DNA of 64,000 nucleotides from Mucilaginibacter sp. OK283 (GTDB lineage Bacteria > Bacteroidota > Bacteroidia > Sphingobacteriales > Sphingobacteriaceae): the NCBI RefSeq assembly GCF_900110415.1, contig NZ_FODR01000005.1, positions 248,001 to 312,000 on the forward strand, in the 5' to 3' direction. The position numbers and the translations under genes are program-made. Within the stretch, counting starts at the first letter, position 1; every line of letters starts with the position of its first letter. The notes below the pieces were generated by a model. That model had not been told where the DNA came from and made no database searches. It worked only from the letters and a program-made list of their open reading frames with translations. Positions 31,684 to 40,336 of the stretch are shown in pieces.

Positions 31684-31880
31684 CGGCTATAGTTTTTTTA
31701 ATGATAGGGCAGAATTATTGTGATAAAGGATGCTTATTGTTGCGCCAAATATAAAAACGCAATTAATTATATTAAACATTTCTACCTGTAATTCACACCC
31801 CACAAATGTCGCATTTAGCCATATTCCGTTTTAAAATATTCTGCTAATTTTATAAACAACAAATCAATAAAAAAAATAAA

Positions 31881-32309
31881 ATGGAAACTGCAGCTAAAAC
31901 ACCTATCACCGTAGAAGCCACCATAAACGCGCCTATAGAAAAAGTTTGGGAGTCATGGACTAAACCGGAGCATATTACCCAATGGTGCCATGCATCAGAC
32001 GATTGGCACGCGCCTTACGCCGATAACGACGCGCAAACAGGCGGCAAGTTTAAAACAACCATGGCTGCAAAAGATGGAAGTTTCAGTTTTGATTTTGAAG
32101 GTGTTTACAGTAATGTAGCGCAATATAGCCTGATAGAATATGGGCTTGGTGATGGCCGGAAAGTAAGAATTGAGTTTGTTGGCGATGGCGACACCACTAA
32201 GGTAACGGAAACATTTGACCCCGAAACGCAAAATCCTATTGAAATGCAAAGGGGAGGCTGGCAGGCTATCCTGGATAATTTCAAAAAATATACTGAAACC
32301 AGTCTTTAA
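31881..32309 (+). CDS. SRPBCC / AHSA1-like protein
   Basis: The 142-residue product is a single START-like helix-grip domain: ITVEATINAPIEKVWESWTK, ITQWCHASDDWHAPYADND and TKVTETFDPETQNPIEMQRG. The pattern is that of AHSA1 (activator of Hsp90 ATPase) C-terminal-like proteins, which bind hydrophobic ligands. Members are numerous in Bacteroidota and stress-linked in some. It ends 73 bp before tRNA-Gln. Substrate unknown. Confidence 0.88.
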   Translation: METAAKTPITVEATINAPIEKVWESWTKPEHITQWCHASDDWHAPYADNDAQTGGKFKTTMAAKDGSFSFDFEGVYSNVAQYSLIEYGLGDGRKVRIEFVGDGDTTKVTETFDPETQNPIEMQRGGWQAILDNFKKYTETSL

Positions 32310-32382
32310 CTATTTTTGCTAAATAAAGCCATTGGTCTTATATTTGCATATTAAGCAGGCGTAATCTGCGCTTGATTGATAT

Positions 32383-32453
32383 TTTCCTATGGTGTAATGG
32401 TAGCACTTCTGATTCTGGTTCAGACAATCGTGGTTCGAGTCCATGTGGGAAAA
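32383..32453 (+). tRNA. tRNA-Gln (anticodon CTG)
   Basis: The 71-nt gene folds as a cloverleaf: acceptor TTTCCTA (32383-32389) with TGGGAAA (32446-32452), D stem GTG/CAC, anticodon stem TCTGA/TCAGA around loop TTCTGGT (anticodon CTG), and T arm CGTGG-TTCGAGT-CCATG. The discriminator base is A at 32453; no encoded CCA follows. A terminator begins 6 bp later. Confidence 0.93.
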
Positions 32454-32458
32454 CCTTG

Positions 32459-32501
32459 AGCGGACAGAGACGGATTTTCGTCTCTGTCCGCTTTTTTTTT
32501 G
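32459..32501 (+). terminator. Strong rho-independent terminator after tRNA-Gln
   Basis: A perfect 14-bp stem, AGCGGACAGAGACG (32459-32472) with CGTCTCTGTCCGCT (32479-32492), closes a 6-nt loop and is followed by a run of T. It ends transcription of the tRNA. Confidence 0.95.
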
Positions 32502-32733
32502 ATACCATTGTTATAGCAAGGAAGTATTTTATTGGGCGCAGCAATTTCCTGATCTTCCCTCCATATTCGCTTTAAGACCCGCCTCAACAACCACTGCTTG
32601 TTCGAATTGTAAAAGCAGATTAGTAATAAGCTATTATAGTTTACTTCTGCTTTGTTTTTCTCAACTAAATTTAGCGTAACCAATTGTATGCATTTCCCCC
32701 CTGTAAATGCGCGTACCAAAACCTCATTAAAGA

Positions 32734-33321
32734 ATGTTAAATATTAATATTAAAGATCTATTAATAAAAATTGCGCGTGACAGTGATCTGGCATCTTTTA
32801 AAAAGATCTACTTTTTATACTACGAAAGGTTGTTGAAGTTAGCCTGCTCCTACGTGAAGGTAACGGAGGTAGGCGAGGAGATTGTGGACGACGTTTTTGT
32901 GAAAATATGGGCTAACCGGGCCGGGCTAACAGAAGTGAACAATTTGACGGTTTATTTATATGTAGCGGTAAAAAACAGGGCCATCAATCATAATTTGTCA
33001 AATCGGATAACTTGTGTTGATATAGAATCGGTTAGTTTTGAGCTTAAAGATGCCAATGGTTCTGTTGAGGATGTAATCATCACCGATGAACTCGCAAAAA
33101 TCATCAATTATACCATACAGCGGCTACCCGATGAATGCAAAGTAGTATTTAAATTAGTTAAGGAGGATGGTTTGAAATATCGTAAGGTGGCCGAGATACT
33201 AAATATCTCAGTTAAAACCGTTGAGTATCACATGAAAAATGCGCTTAAGGCAATAGCCACGGCAATATCTGCATCGCCTCATCACCATAAAAGAACAATA
33301 AAAAAAGCATCCTCAAATTAA
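32734..33321 (+). CDS. ECF sigma factor, FecI-like
   Basis: The 195-residue protein has sigma region 2 (FKKIYFLYYERLLKLACSYV, EIVDDVFVKIWANR) and region 4 (RLPDECKVVFKLVKEDGLKY, RKVAEILNISVKTVEYHMKN, the recognition helix). It pairs with the FecR-like anti-sigma at 33381 and the STN-bearing SusC at 34615. In this architecture the receptor signals across the periplasm through FecR to release the sigma factor, which transcribes the SusC/D genes. The 60-bp gap to fecR suggests one operon. A possible TAnnTTTG promoter is not seen. Confidence 0.93.
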   Translation: MLNINIKDLLIKIARDSDLASFKKIYFLYYERLLKLACSYVKVTEVGEEIVDDVFVKIWANRAGLTEVNNLTVYLYVAVKNRAINHNLSNRITCVDIESVSFELKDANGSVEDVIITDELAKIINYTIQRLPDECKVVFKLVKEDGLKYRKVAEILNISVKTVEYHMKNALKAIATAISASPHHHKRTIKKASSN

Positions 33322-33380
33322 ATTTTATTTTTCACTGGGGTATTTTCATTTTCTCCTGTCCTTGTTTCTGAAGCAAAAAA

Positions 33381-34454
33381 ATGGATCAGGACACTATTTG
33401 GACACTTGTCGGCAAAAAACTTAATAACGAGGCTACTCCCGAAGAGCTTCGTCAACTGCATCATTTGCTCATGCAGCCCTGGGCCGATGTTTATTCCATA
33501 CAAATATTAGAGGCCATGTGGCGGCAAAATCCCAATAAGCCACCCCGTTTTATTCCGCATAAACTTCAGCAAAAATGGGATAAACTCGAGAGCCGACTCG
33601 AAACCGGTAACACAGATTCCGATACATTTCAAAGCCCTGCTAACGAGGCTGTCCCCCGGATTAAAAATACAAAGCGTAGGGTTATTCAGGCACTCGTTGC
33701 AGCGGCTTGCCTGGTGTTTGCCCTATTGTCTTTTTTTTATTGGAAAAATTATTCAGGTAACTATAATGTTAAAACCTATCAAGTTGTAGCAGCTGGAAGA
33801 AACATTAGCAAGATTGTATTGCCCGATGGCACTAAGGTTTGGCTTAACGCAGGGAGCGAAATTTTTTACAAAACAAATTATGGTAACGGCAACAGGGAAA
33901 TACGCCTGACCGGCGAGGCTTTCTTTGATGTTGTGAAAGATGCCGAACATCCATTTATTGTAAATACGGCTTCTATGCGTATAAAAGTGCTGGGCACTGC
34001 TTTTAATGTCCGGTCGTATGCAAACGACAATGTTTCTGAAACATCACTGATACGGGGGAGAATAGAATTGATTACCACTACGGGGCCAAAACAACGGATT
34101 ATATTAAAACCCGCCGAGAAATTGACAATCCTTAATCCCAAACACAATCATAACAATAAAGACGAAGCCCTGATTACCTTGAGCACTTTGCGCACCGCAA
34201 AAACCGACTCGTTGCCGTCAGAAGCGCAATGGCTGGAAAATAAACTGGTATTTGATAACGAGTATTTTGATGAAGTGGCAAAAAAAATGGAAAGATGGTA
34301 TGGCGTTTCCATTTCATTTAAAAATGATGATTTAAAGGAGAAAAGGTTTAGCGGGAAATTCACCACGGAGTCGCTAAGTACAGCGTTGGAGGCACTAAGA
34401 GCAACCAGCAATTTTAACTTTTTGATTGAGTACAAAGAGGTGATTATTTACTAA
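33381..34454 (+). CDS. FecR-type anti-sigma factor
   Basis: The 357-residue protein has an N-terminal cytoplasmic part with EEL-R-Q-LHHLLMQPWADVYS that binds the sigma factor, one transmembrane helix (about residues 95-115, VIQALVAAACLVFALLSFFY), and a periplasmic FecR beta domain (YQVVAAGRNISKIVLPDGTK, VWLNAGSEIFYKTNYGN, NREIRLTGEAFFDVVKD). It ends in the DUF4974 domain (WLENKLVFDNEYFDEVAKKM, then WYGVSISF and FSGKFTTESLSTALEALR), which contacts the STN domain of the receptor. It is the expected partner of the upstream ECF sigma and the downstream SusC. Confidence 0.93.
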   Translation: MDQDTIWTLVGKKLNNEATPEELRQLHHLLMQPWADVYSIQILEAMWRQNPNKPPRFIPHKLQQKWDKLESRLETGNTDSDTFQSPANEAVPRIKNTKRRVIQALVAAACLVFALLSFFYWKNYSGNYNVKTYQVVAAGRNISKIVLPDGTKVWLNAGSEIFYKTNYGNGNREIRLTGEAFFDVVKDAEHPFIVNTASMRIKVLGTAFNVRSYANDNVSETSLIRGRIELITTTGPKQRIILKPAEKLTILNPKHNHNNKDEALITLSTLRTAKTDSLPSEAQWLENKLVFDNEYFDEVAKKMERWYGVSISFKNDDLKEKRFSGKFTTESLSTALEALRATSNFNFLIEYKEVIIY

Positions 34455-34523
34455 CCAATAATGTTAATACCTAAAAATATGCCTATGATAAAATTTGAAC
34501 TTTAAAACTATTAAACCAAAAAA

Positions 34524-34549
34524 GCGGAGAATGTTGTCGCATTCCCCGC
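34524..34549 (+). promoter_or_regulatory. Hairpin in the fecR-susC leader
   Basis: GCGGAGAATG at 34524-34533 and CATTCCCCGC at 34540-34549 pair with one mismatch around a 6-nt loop. No T-run follows, so it is not a plain terminator. It lies 66 bp before the SusC start and may mark the end of a processed leader or a protein-binding site. Confidence 0.4.
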
Positions 34550-34614
34550 AATAATTGGTACCGCAACTACGAGTCTTCTTAAACCAATAATTAAAGTAAC
34601 CTAAATACTAAATT

Positions 34615-37600
34615 ATGAAAAAAAATGCTTGCCGCATAAGTAATGTGCGGTTGCAATGCCTATTAAAAATATTACTCATGACAAAGTGTACCTTAATCCT
34701 GATAATTATATCTGCATTTCAGGTTTTTGCAAAAGGCTACGCCCAGGATAAAATTAACGTTAATCTTCACGATGTTTCGGTAAAAAAGGCGATTACCGAA
34801 ATTGAGAAAAAAAGCAGTTATCGTTTTGTTTACAACGACGATGCCCTGAATGAAAAGAATATTGGCAACATCATCCTTAAAAATGCTTCGATAAGCGAGG
34901 CGATGGATGTATTGCTAACCAAAACAGATTTAAAATATAAGCTGGGCAATAACAACCTGGTTATAATTTTTGATAAAACCTTACAGCCGCCGCCCCGGTA
35001 TATTACCGGGCGTGTAACCGACGATAAAGGAGGCCCGTTGCCTGGCGTAAGTGTAAGGGTAAAGGGGGCGCAAACGGGTGTTGTTACCGATTTAGACGGA
35101 AAATTTACCATCAACGCGCCGGATAACGATGCTGTGTTAACGTTCTCATTTATCGGCTTTATATCTACAGAAGTAGCGGTCGGCGATCGTAAAACTATCA
35201 ATGTTACACTAAAGGAATCGTCTACCGATTTAAACGAGGTAGTGGTAACCGGGTACGGTCAATCGGTGGTAAAACGCGATTTAACCGGGGCAATATCAAC
35301 CGTAACTGCCAAACAGATAGAAGAACGCCATCCAATAAACCTTATCGATGCTTTACAATCACAGGCATCGGGCGTATTGGTAGTAAATGACTCGGGCGAG
35401 CCTGGCGCAACCGGCTCCATTCAAATACGCGGCGGGTCTACCTTTTCAACTGCCGGTAATTCGCCCCTCTTTGTAATTGACGGTATTTTAAGCCAAAGTG
35501 CCGATAACGTAAACCCCAATGACATCCAATCAATTGAGGTGCTAAAAGACGCTGCATCCGCCGCTATTTATGGTTCGCAGGCAGCCAATGGTGTCATATT
35601 AATTACAACCAAGCGTGGGCAGCCGGGTAAGCCGCTTATTAACGCCCAGTATGCCCGCATTTTTGGCGTAATGGCCCATAAGCTGGAGCAGCCAAACTCA
35701 AAAGACCTGCGTGTTGAAAGAAATTTGTACAACGGTAATAGCCCCGATAAACCAACCACCACAAACGACTCATTAAATGTGGTTTTTAACTCAGATAACG
35801 ATAATCAGAGCGTAATTACACAACTGGCCAAAAAAGATATCATTGATTTTGGCGTGAGCGGCGGCGAAAAAAGCGTACAATACTACTCAAGCATAAGGTA
35901 TATTAATGATCAGGGGCTGATAGTTAACAGCTATTCAAAAACGTTGCAGGCCCGTTTTAATTTAGATTACCAGGTATCGCCTAAGTTTAAATATAGCAAC
36001 CGTTTATCTTTTGGTTTCAATACCAACAATAACATTAACGAAGGTAATACCATTAACCAGGCATTTCAGCGGCCGTCAAACTTAGCGTTGTATTATCCCG
36101 ATGGTACCTTAACCGGTTACATTAGCGGGCGTCGCAACCAGTTGTCAGTTGCATTACTGGAGGTTAACGTAACCAATACGTATACCGGCGATTTGTTTAA
36201 CCAGGTTGATTATAGCATTACCAAGGACCTGCGCTTAACCAATAACTTCGATTTTGGTTTATCAACGCCCCATAATACTTTCTTTGATCCTAAATTATTA
36301 AGCAGTGCCAACCCGTTGGTTAATTCGGGGAGGGAGAGTTTTGCCGTTAACACCAACTGGGCATACCAGGGATTTTTAAATTACAATAAAACATTTGGCC
36401 AAAACCATTCCATATCTGCCGTAGCAGGTATAAGTGCCGAAAAAACGCAGAATAACAGCTTTAAAATAGCGGGTACAAATTATGCAAACGAAACTATATA
36501 TACCTCAAACGTTGCCGGTACTGTAGATTTGACCAATACGGGAACCGACGCCGGATCAACCAGCCGCGAATCATTTTACGCCCGTGCAGGTTACAACTAC
36601 AAAAGCCGGTACATCATCAGCGCAGTTTATCGCCGGGATGGATCGTCAAAATTTGGTTCATCCAATCAGTTTGGTAATTTTTATGGCTCATCTGCTGCCT
36701 GGCGCTTCTCCGACGAATCGTTCATGAGTTGGTCTAAAAAAGTCCTGGGCGATGCTAAGCTGAGAGTGAGCTATGGGCAGGTGGGTAATGATCGTATTCC
36801 GGCCAACTCCAACCTGCTGATTTATACTTTTGGCTCGTCCTTTTATAATGCTATCAATGGCGTAGTTTTAAGCAACCAATTTGGCAATACGCAATTAAAA
36901 TGGGAGAGTAACATTCAGAAAAACATTGGTTTAGATCTTCAATTCTTCAATTCCCGGCTCAATATAACAGCTGATTATTATCAAAAGGTAACTAAAAATT
37001 TGCTTTATCAACGTAATATTCCCGTGGAGACGGGTTTTACCAACGTATATGTAAACGTTGGCGATATTGCAAATAACGGCTGGGAGTTTTCTGTAAACGC
37101 AACACCGGTTGCTGCCAAAAATTTTATCTGGAATATTAACGCGAGTTTATCTATCGAGCGCAACAAAATCAGGAGCCTTTACAATCATCAACCATTTTTG
37201 GCCACGGCAGGAGGCGCTACCTACCTGGTTCAGGAGGGCGGCAAAATCGGCGATTTTTATGGCTACAAGGGCCTGGGCGTTTACAGGTATGATGCCTCAA
37301 ACGCTTATGACGGTGATTGGAATAGGTTAACACCGGTTGGCGTATCTGCCGATGGTAAAACTGCCACGGGCTATGAGCTGAACGGTAATACTTATACGGG
37401 TACAGTGCACCATATGTACGCTGGCGGAGCTTTATTGCTGGGGGGCGATATGATATTTGACAACGTTAAAAAGGATAGCGTGATTGATGCTAACGATAGG
37501 CAGATCATTGGTAATGCCCAGCCATCGTTTTACGGTGCTATCATCAATACGTTTACTTACAAACAATTTAGCTTGTCGTTTACGCTTAACACCACCTGGG

Positions 37601-38025
37601 GCGGAGAGGCTTATAACAGCCCAAGGCAAACTTTAGATAACCTTGCAACATCGGGCATTGTTGCCGATAATAATACCACTTATAATTCGTGGAAAAACCA
37701 GGGGGATATTACCAATATACCTTATATGGGTCGCAAAAACTCAACCGCTAACTTCCCTGGTACGCAAACCCGGTTCCTGGAAAATACTTCGTTTATAAGG
37801 CTCAGCTATGCAAAGTTTACCTATAACCTGCCTGCAAATATAGCTTCGCGCATTAAACTCAAAAATATTGGGGCTTATGTGTATGGAGCAAACCTGCTCA
37901 CCTGGACAAATTATTCCTGGTACGATCCTGAGTTTTCTTCAAGTTCGGCATTAACACCGGGGAATGACAGTGGCCGGTATCCGCGTAGGCGCGAGTTTGG
38001 TTTTGGAATAAATGTTAATTTCTAA
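34615..38025 (+). CDS. SusC/RagA TonB-dependent receptor with STN domain
   Basis: The 1136-residue outer membrane protein has a long signal region (LILIIISAFQVFAKGYAQ), an STN domain (about 50-110; INVNLHDVSVKKAITEIEKK) that can talk to FecR, a CarboxypepD_reg-like module (about 131-205; ITGRVTDDKGGPLPGVSVRV), the SusC plug motif LNEVVVTGYGQ (about 215) and a 22-strand barrel ending YPRRREFGFGINVNF. It imports oligosaccharides with its SusD lid in a TonB-driven manner. The STN domain and the FecI/FecR genes upstream match perfectly. The stop overlaps the SusD start by 1 bp. Confidence 0.95.
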   Translation: MKKNACRISNVRLQCLLKILLMTKCTLILIIISAFQVFAKGYAQDKINVNLHDVSVKKAITEIEKKSSYRFVYNDDALNEKNIGNIILKNASISEAMDVLLTKTDLKYKLGNNNLVIIFDKTLQPPPRYITGRVTDDKGGPLPGVSVRVKGAQTGVVTDLDGKFTINAPDNDAVLTFSFIGFISTEVAVGDRKTINVTLKESSTDLNEVVVTGYGQSVVKRDLTGAISTVTAKQIEERHPINLIDALQSQASGVLVVNDSGEPGATGSIQIRGGSTFSTAGNSPLFVIDGILSQSADNVNPNDIQSIEVLKDAASAAIYGSQAANGVILITTKRGQPGKPLINAQYARIFGVMAHKLEQPNSKDLRVERNLYNGNSPDKPTTTNDSLNVVFNSDNDNQSVITQLAKKDIIDFGVSGGEKSVQYYSSIRYINDQGLIVNSYSKTLQARFNLDYQVSPKFKYSNRLSFGFNTNNNINEGNTINQAFQRPSNLALYYPDGTLTGYISGRRNQLSVALLEVNVTNTYTGDLFNQVDYSITKDLRLTNNFDFGLSTPHNTFFDPKLLSSANPLVNSGRESFAVNTNWAYQGFLNYNKTFGQNHSISAVAGISAEKTQNNSFKIAGTNYANETIYTSNVAGTVDLTNTGTDAGSTSRESFYARAGYNYKSRYIISAVYRRDGSSKFGSSNQFGNFYGSSAAWRFSDESFMSWSKKVLGDAKLRVSYGQVGNDRIPANSNLLIYTFGSSFYNAINGVVLSNQFGNTQLKWESNIQKNIGLDLQFFNSRLNITADYYQKVTKNLLYQRNIPVETGFTNVYVNVGDIANNGWEFSVNATPVAAKNFIWNINASLSIERNKIRSLYNHQPFLATAGGATYLVQEGGKIGDFYGYKGLGVYRYDASNAYDGDWNRLTPVGVSADGKTATGYELNGNTYTGTVHHMYAGGALLLGGDMIFDNVKKDSVIDANDRQIIGNAQPSFYGAIINTFTYKQFSLSFTLNTTWGGEAYNSPRQTLDNLATSGIVADNNTTYNSWKNQGDITNIPYMGRKNSTANFPGTQTRFLENTSFIRLSYAKFTYNLPANIASRIKLKNIGAYVYGANLLTWTNYSWYDPEFSSSSALTPGNDSGRYPRRREFGFGINVNF

Positions 38026-39485
38026 TGAATTTAGTCATGAAAAAAATATTACACATTACTTTTTTGATGCTTTCCATTGCGTTGTTTAGCTGCAAAAAGC
38101 TGTTGGATCAGCCCCCAAAAAGTCAGTTGGCGAGTAGTGAATTTTGGAAAACATCTGATGATGCCAAGGCCGGTATTGCCGGGATATACGATGGTATTCA
38201 GGATATGTTTAGTACCCAGTATATTTATTGGGGCGACGGACGGAGTGATAACCTCACTTTTCACCCCACTTATAATGATGGCCTGCCGCTGGCATTAAAC
38301 GTATTAACGCCTACAACCACCGGTGCCGATTGGACGCTGATATATGCTGCTATAAGCCGGGCTAATTTTGCCATAAAATATATTCCTGCTATTGATGGTA
38401 TCGATCCTGTTTTGTCAAAGGATCTGCAGGCGCAAGCCTTGGGTATAAGGGCCTACTGTTATTTTTGGTTGATACGGCTTTGGGGAAATGTGCCAGTATG
38501 GACAGAGCCTTATGAAGATTTAAGTACCGACCCATACAAAGTTGTAACACCGGCAGCTGATATTGTAAAAAACGTCATCCTTCCAGATTTGCTTAAAGCC
38601 TATGACCTGTCTGACCACACCGCTGCTGTAGTATGGAATTTGAATTCCGGTGGTATTGCAGCCATGCTAATGGATGTTTATATGTATAATCATGATTATA
38701 CCAATGCCTTATTGTGGTGCGATAACCTGTTTAAATTAAACCGTTACAGTTTGGAATCCACCGCCAATTGGAAAAACAATTTTATTGCCCCAACAAATAC
38801 AAAAGAGAACATTTGGAGTTTAAACTGGGATTTTACGGTTGATGGCGGTAACAAAACCTCGCAGGAGATAGGTGCCGGTGATACCAATAGTGATTTTGCT
38901 GTTGATCCGGACTTATGGACCTATTATACAACGGTAACGGCTGATATCAGGGGCTCTCAGAGTATTGATTTTAAAGTGAGTAACCACGATAAAATATTAA
39001 AGTATTATGCCCCCAACCTGGATAAGAACGGTAACCAGATTTATCCCCCTTCGCCACAGGCCAACTTGTATTTTCCGCTGTATCGCCTGGCCGATATTTA
39101 CCTGCTGAGGGCCGAAGCTTTAAACAAAACAGGCGACCTTACCAACGCCCTGGTTTATCTGAATAAGGTACATACCCGGGCGGGCCTGCCTGCGTACCAG
39201 GCAAGCGATTTTGCCAATGCCGATGCCATGCTTTACGGCAGCCCGGTAAATGCCAACGGTATCCTGCGCGAAAGGCAGTTGGAATTTTTCTGCGAGGCGA
39301 AGCGCTGGTTTGATTTGCAAAGAAACGACATCATCATCAGCACTATGGATCCGGTGATCAGGAACAGGCAGTTGGCCAAGGGATTCCCTTCTACCGGTTT
39401 TGGCGATCCGAGAAAGGTATTGTGGCCAATCAATCAAAACGTATTAAACGCTAATACTAAGCTAACTCAGAATCCACCTTATTAA
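38025..39485 (+). CDS. RagB/SusD family surface lipoprotein
   Basis: The 486-residue protein has a lipoprotein signal (HITFLMLSIALFSCKK) and the SusD pattern: LLDQPPKSQL near the N-terminus, SEFWKTSDDAKAGIAGIYDG, RANFAIKYIPA, then AQALGIRAYCYFWLIRLWG, and the C-terminal SusD motif RLADIYLLRAEALNKTGD followed by ILRERQLEFFCEAKRWFDLQ. It caps the SusC barrel and binds the glycan. Two ATGs are possible, 38025 (overlapping the SusC stop as TAATG) and 38037; I list the first. Specificity is not predictable from sequence. Confidence 0.94.
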   Translation: MNLVMKKILHITFLMLSIALFSCKKLLDQPPKSQLASSEFWKTSDDAKAGIAGIYDGIQDMFSTQYIYWGDGRSDNLTFHPTYNDGLPLALNVLTPTTTGADWTLIYAAISRANFAIKYIPAIDGIDPVLSKDLQAQALGIRAYCYFWLIRLWGNVPVWTEPYEDLSTDPYKVVTPAADIVKNVILPDLLKAYDLSDHTAAVVWNLNSGGIAAMLMDVYMYNHDYTNALLWCDNLFKLNRYSLESTANWKNNFIAPTNTKENIWSLNWDFTVDGGNKTSQEIGAGDTNSDFAVDPDLWTYYTTVTADIRGSQSIDFKVSNHDKILKYYAPNLDKNGNQIYPPSPQANLYFPLYRLADIYLLRAEALNKTGDLTNALVYLNKVHTRAGLPAYQASDFANADAMLYGSPVNANGILRERQLEFFCEAKRWFDLQRNDIIISTMDPVIRNRQLAKGFPSTGFGDPRKVLWPINQNVLNANTKLTQNPPY

Positions 39486-39510
39486 TCATGGCATTTTAAA
39501 ACAATATCAA

Positions 39511-40203
39511 ATGAAAAAGATAAAACAAGCATCCATATGGTTAGTTTTTGCAGGCTTATTAATAAGCATGGCGGGCTGTAATGTGGCCGGATTAAAGTTG
39601 CAGGAAAATGCCGATTATCACCCTTATGTGCTCGATCCGCATATTGATAAAACCACCTGGCAATACATTAAGGACCGCAGCTACAATTTTGCCGGTAAGG
39701 ACACCATTTTTAAACTGATGCGGCAGGCTATTGAATATTCGGGGATAGATACAAACCTGTACATTAAAACAAACTGTACATTTATCCTATTGCATAACGA
39801 TGCCATTTACAGAACAACCCTGGTGAATAAAGTACCCACCATAACTGCTGATTGTTATTGGGGGAAATACCTGGTAAATGGTGTGCCGGGCAAAAAGTGG
39901 AGCGATTACCCCAAAGAGCAGGTAAAAAACTACCTGTTGTATTTGATTGTGCAGGGAGCATACTCATTTAATAACTTAACGCCCGGCAATGTGATTGCCA
40001 CTACGCTTCAGCCATTAAATTATGATCCGTTAAATCCCACGTCCGTGATAACACTGCGTGTTAACGACGATCAGAATTTTACCATGCGGTTAAATGATTT
40101 CTCAAATTCTGTAGGCTATGTAAGTGTACGAACAAGCAATATTTTGCCTGTAAACGGCGCCATACAGGTAATTGACAGGGTACTTTTCTATCAAACTAAA
40201 TAA
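39511..40203 (+). CDS. Fasciclin (FAS1)-like lipoprotein
   Basis: The 230-residue protein has a lipoprotein signal (LVFAGLLISMAGCN). The body matches a single divergent FAS1 module: TTWQYIKDR at the start, FKLMRQAIEYSGIDTNL, NCTFILLHNDAIY in place of the usual T-V-F-A-P-T-N-x-A-F, and VRTSNILPVNGAIQVIDRVL, which fits the family end N-G-x-I-H-V-I-D-x-V-L. FAS1 domains mediate adhesion to polymers. It follows SusD by 25 bp and so occupies the place where SusE/F-type surface binding lipoproteins are found. A glycan or surface-polymer binding role is likely. Confidence 0.75.
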   Translation: MKKIKQASIWLVFAGLLISMAGCNVAGLKLQENADYHPYVLDPHIDKTTWQYIKDRSYNFAGKDTIFKLMRQAIEYSGIDTNLYIKTNCTFILLHNDAIYRTTLVNKVPTITADCYWGKYLVNGVPGKKWSDYPKEQVKNYLLYLIVQGAYSFNNLTPGNVIATTLQPLNYDPLNPTSVITLRVNDDQNFTMRLNDFSNSVGYVSVRTSNILPVNGAIQVIDRVLFYQTK

Positions 40204-40267
40204 TACCTAAACTTTATTTGATGCCTGCCGCATCGGAAAATCTGCTGTGGCAGGTTAATCAAAAATT

Positions 40268-40330
40268 AAAGCACTGATGATAAATTCCGGTTGTGGAATA
40301 GTATCCGTATGGATTTATCATTAGTGCTTT
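40268..40330. terminator. Bidirectional terminator between FAS1 gene and GH35 gene
   Basis: AAAGCACTGATGATAAAT (40268-40285) and ATTTATCATTAGTGCTTT (40313-40330) match at 17 of 18 paired positions. The downstream side has TTTTTGTTTTT and the upstream side has an A-rich run, so it can stop both convergent transcripts. Confidence 0.85.
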
Positions 40331-40336
40331 TTGTTT

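Noticed and set aside
32734..34454. Iron uptake regulation by FecI/FecR
   Set aside because: The next genes are SusC with an STN domain and SusD, which in Bacteroidota point to glycan rather than ferric citrate sensing.
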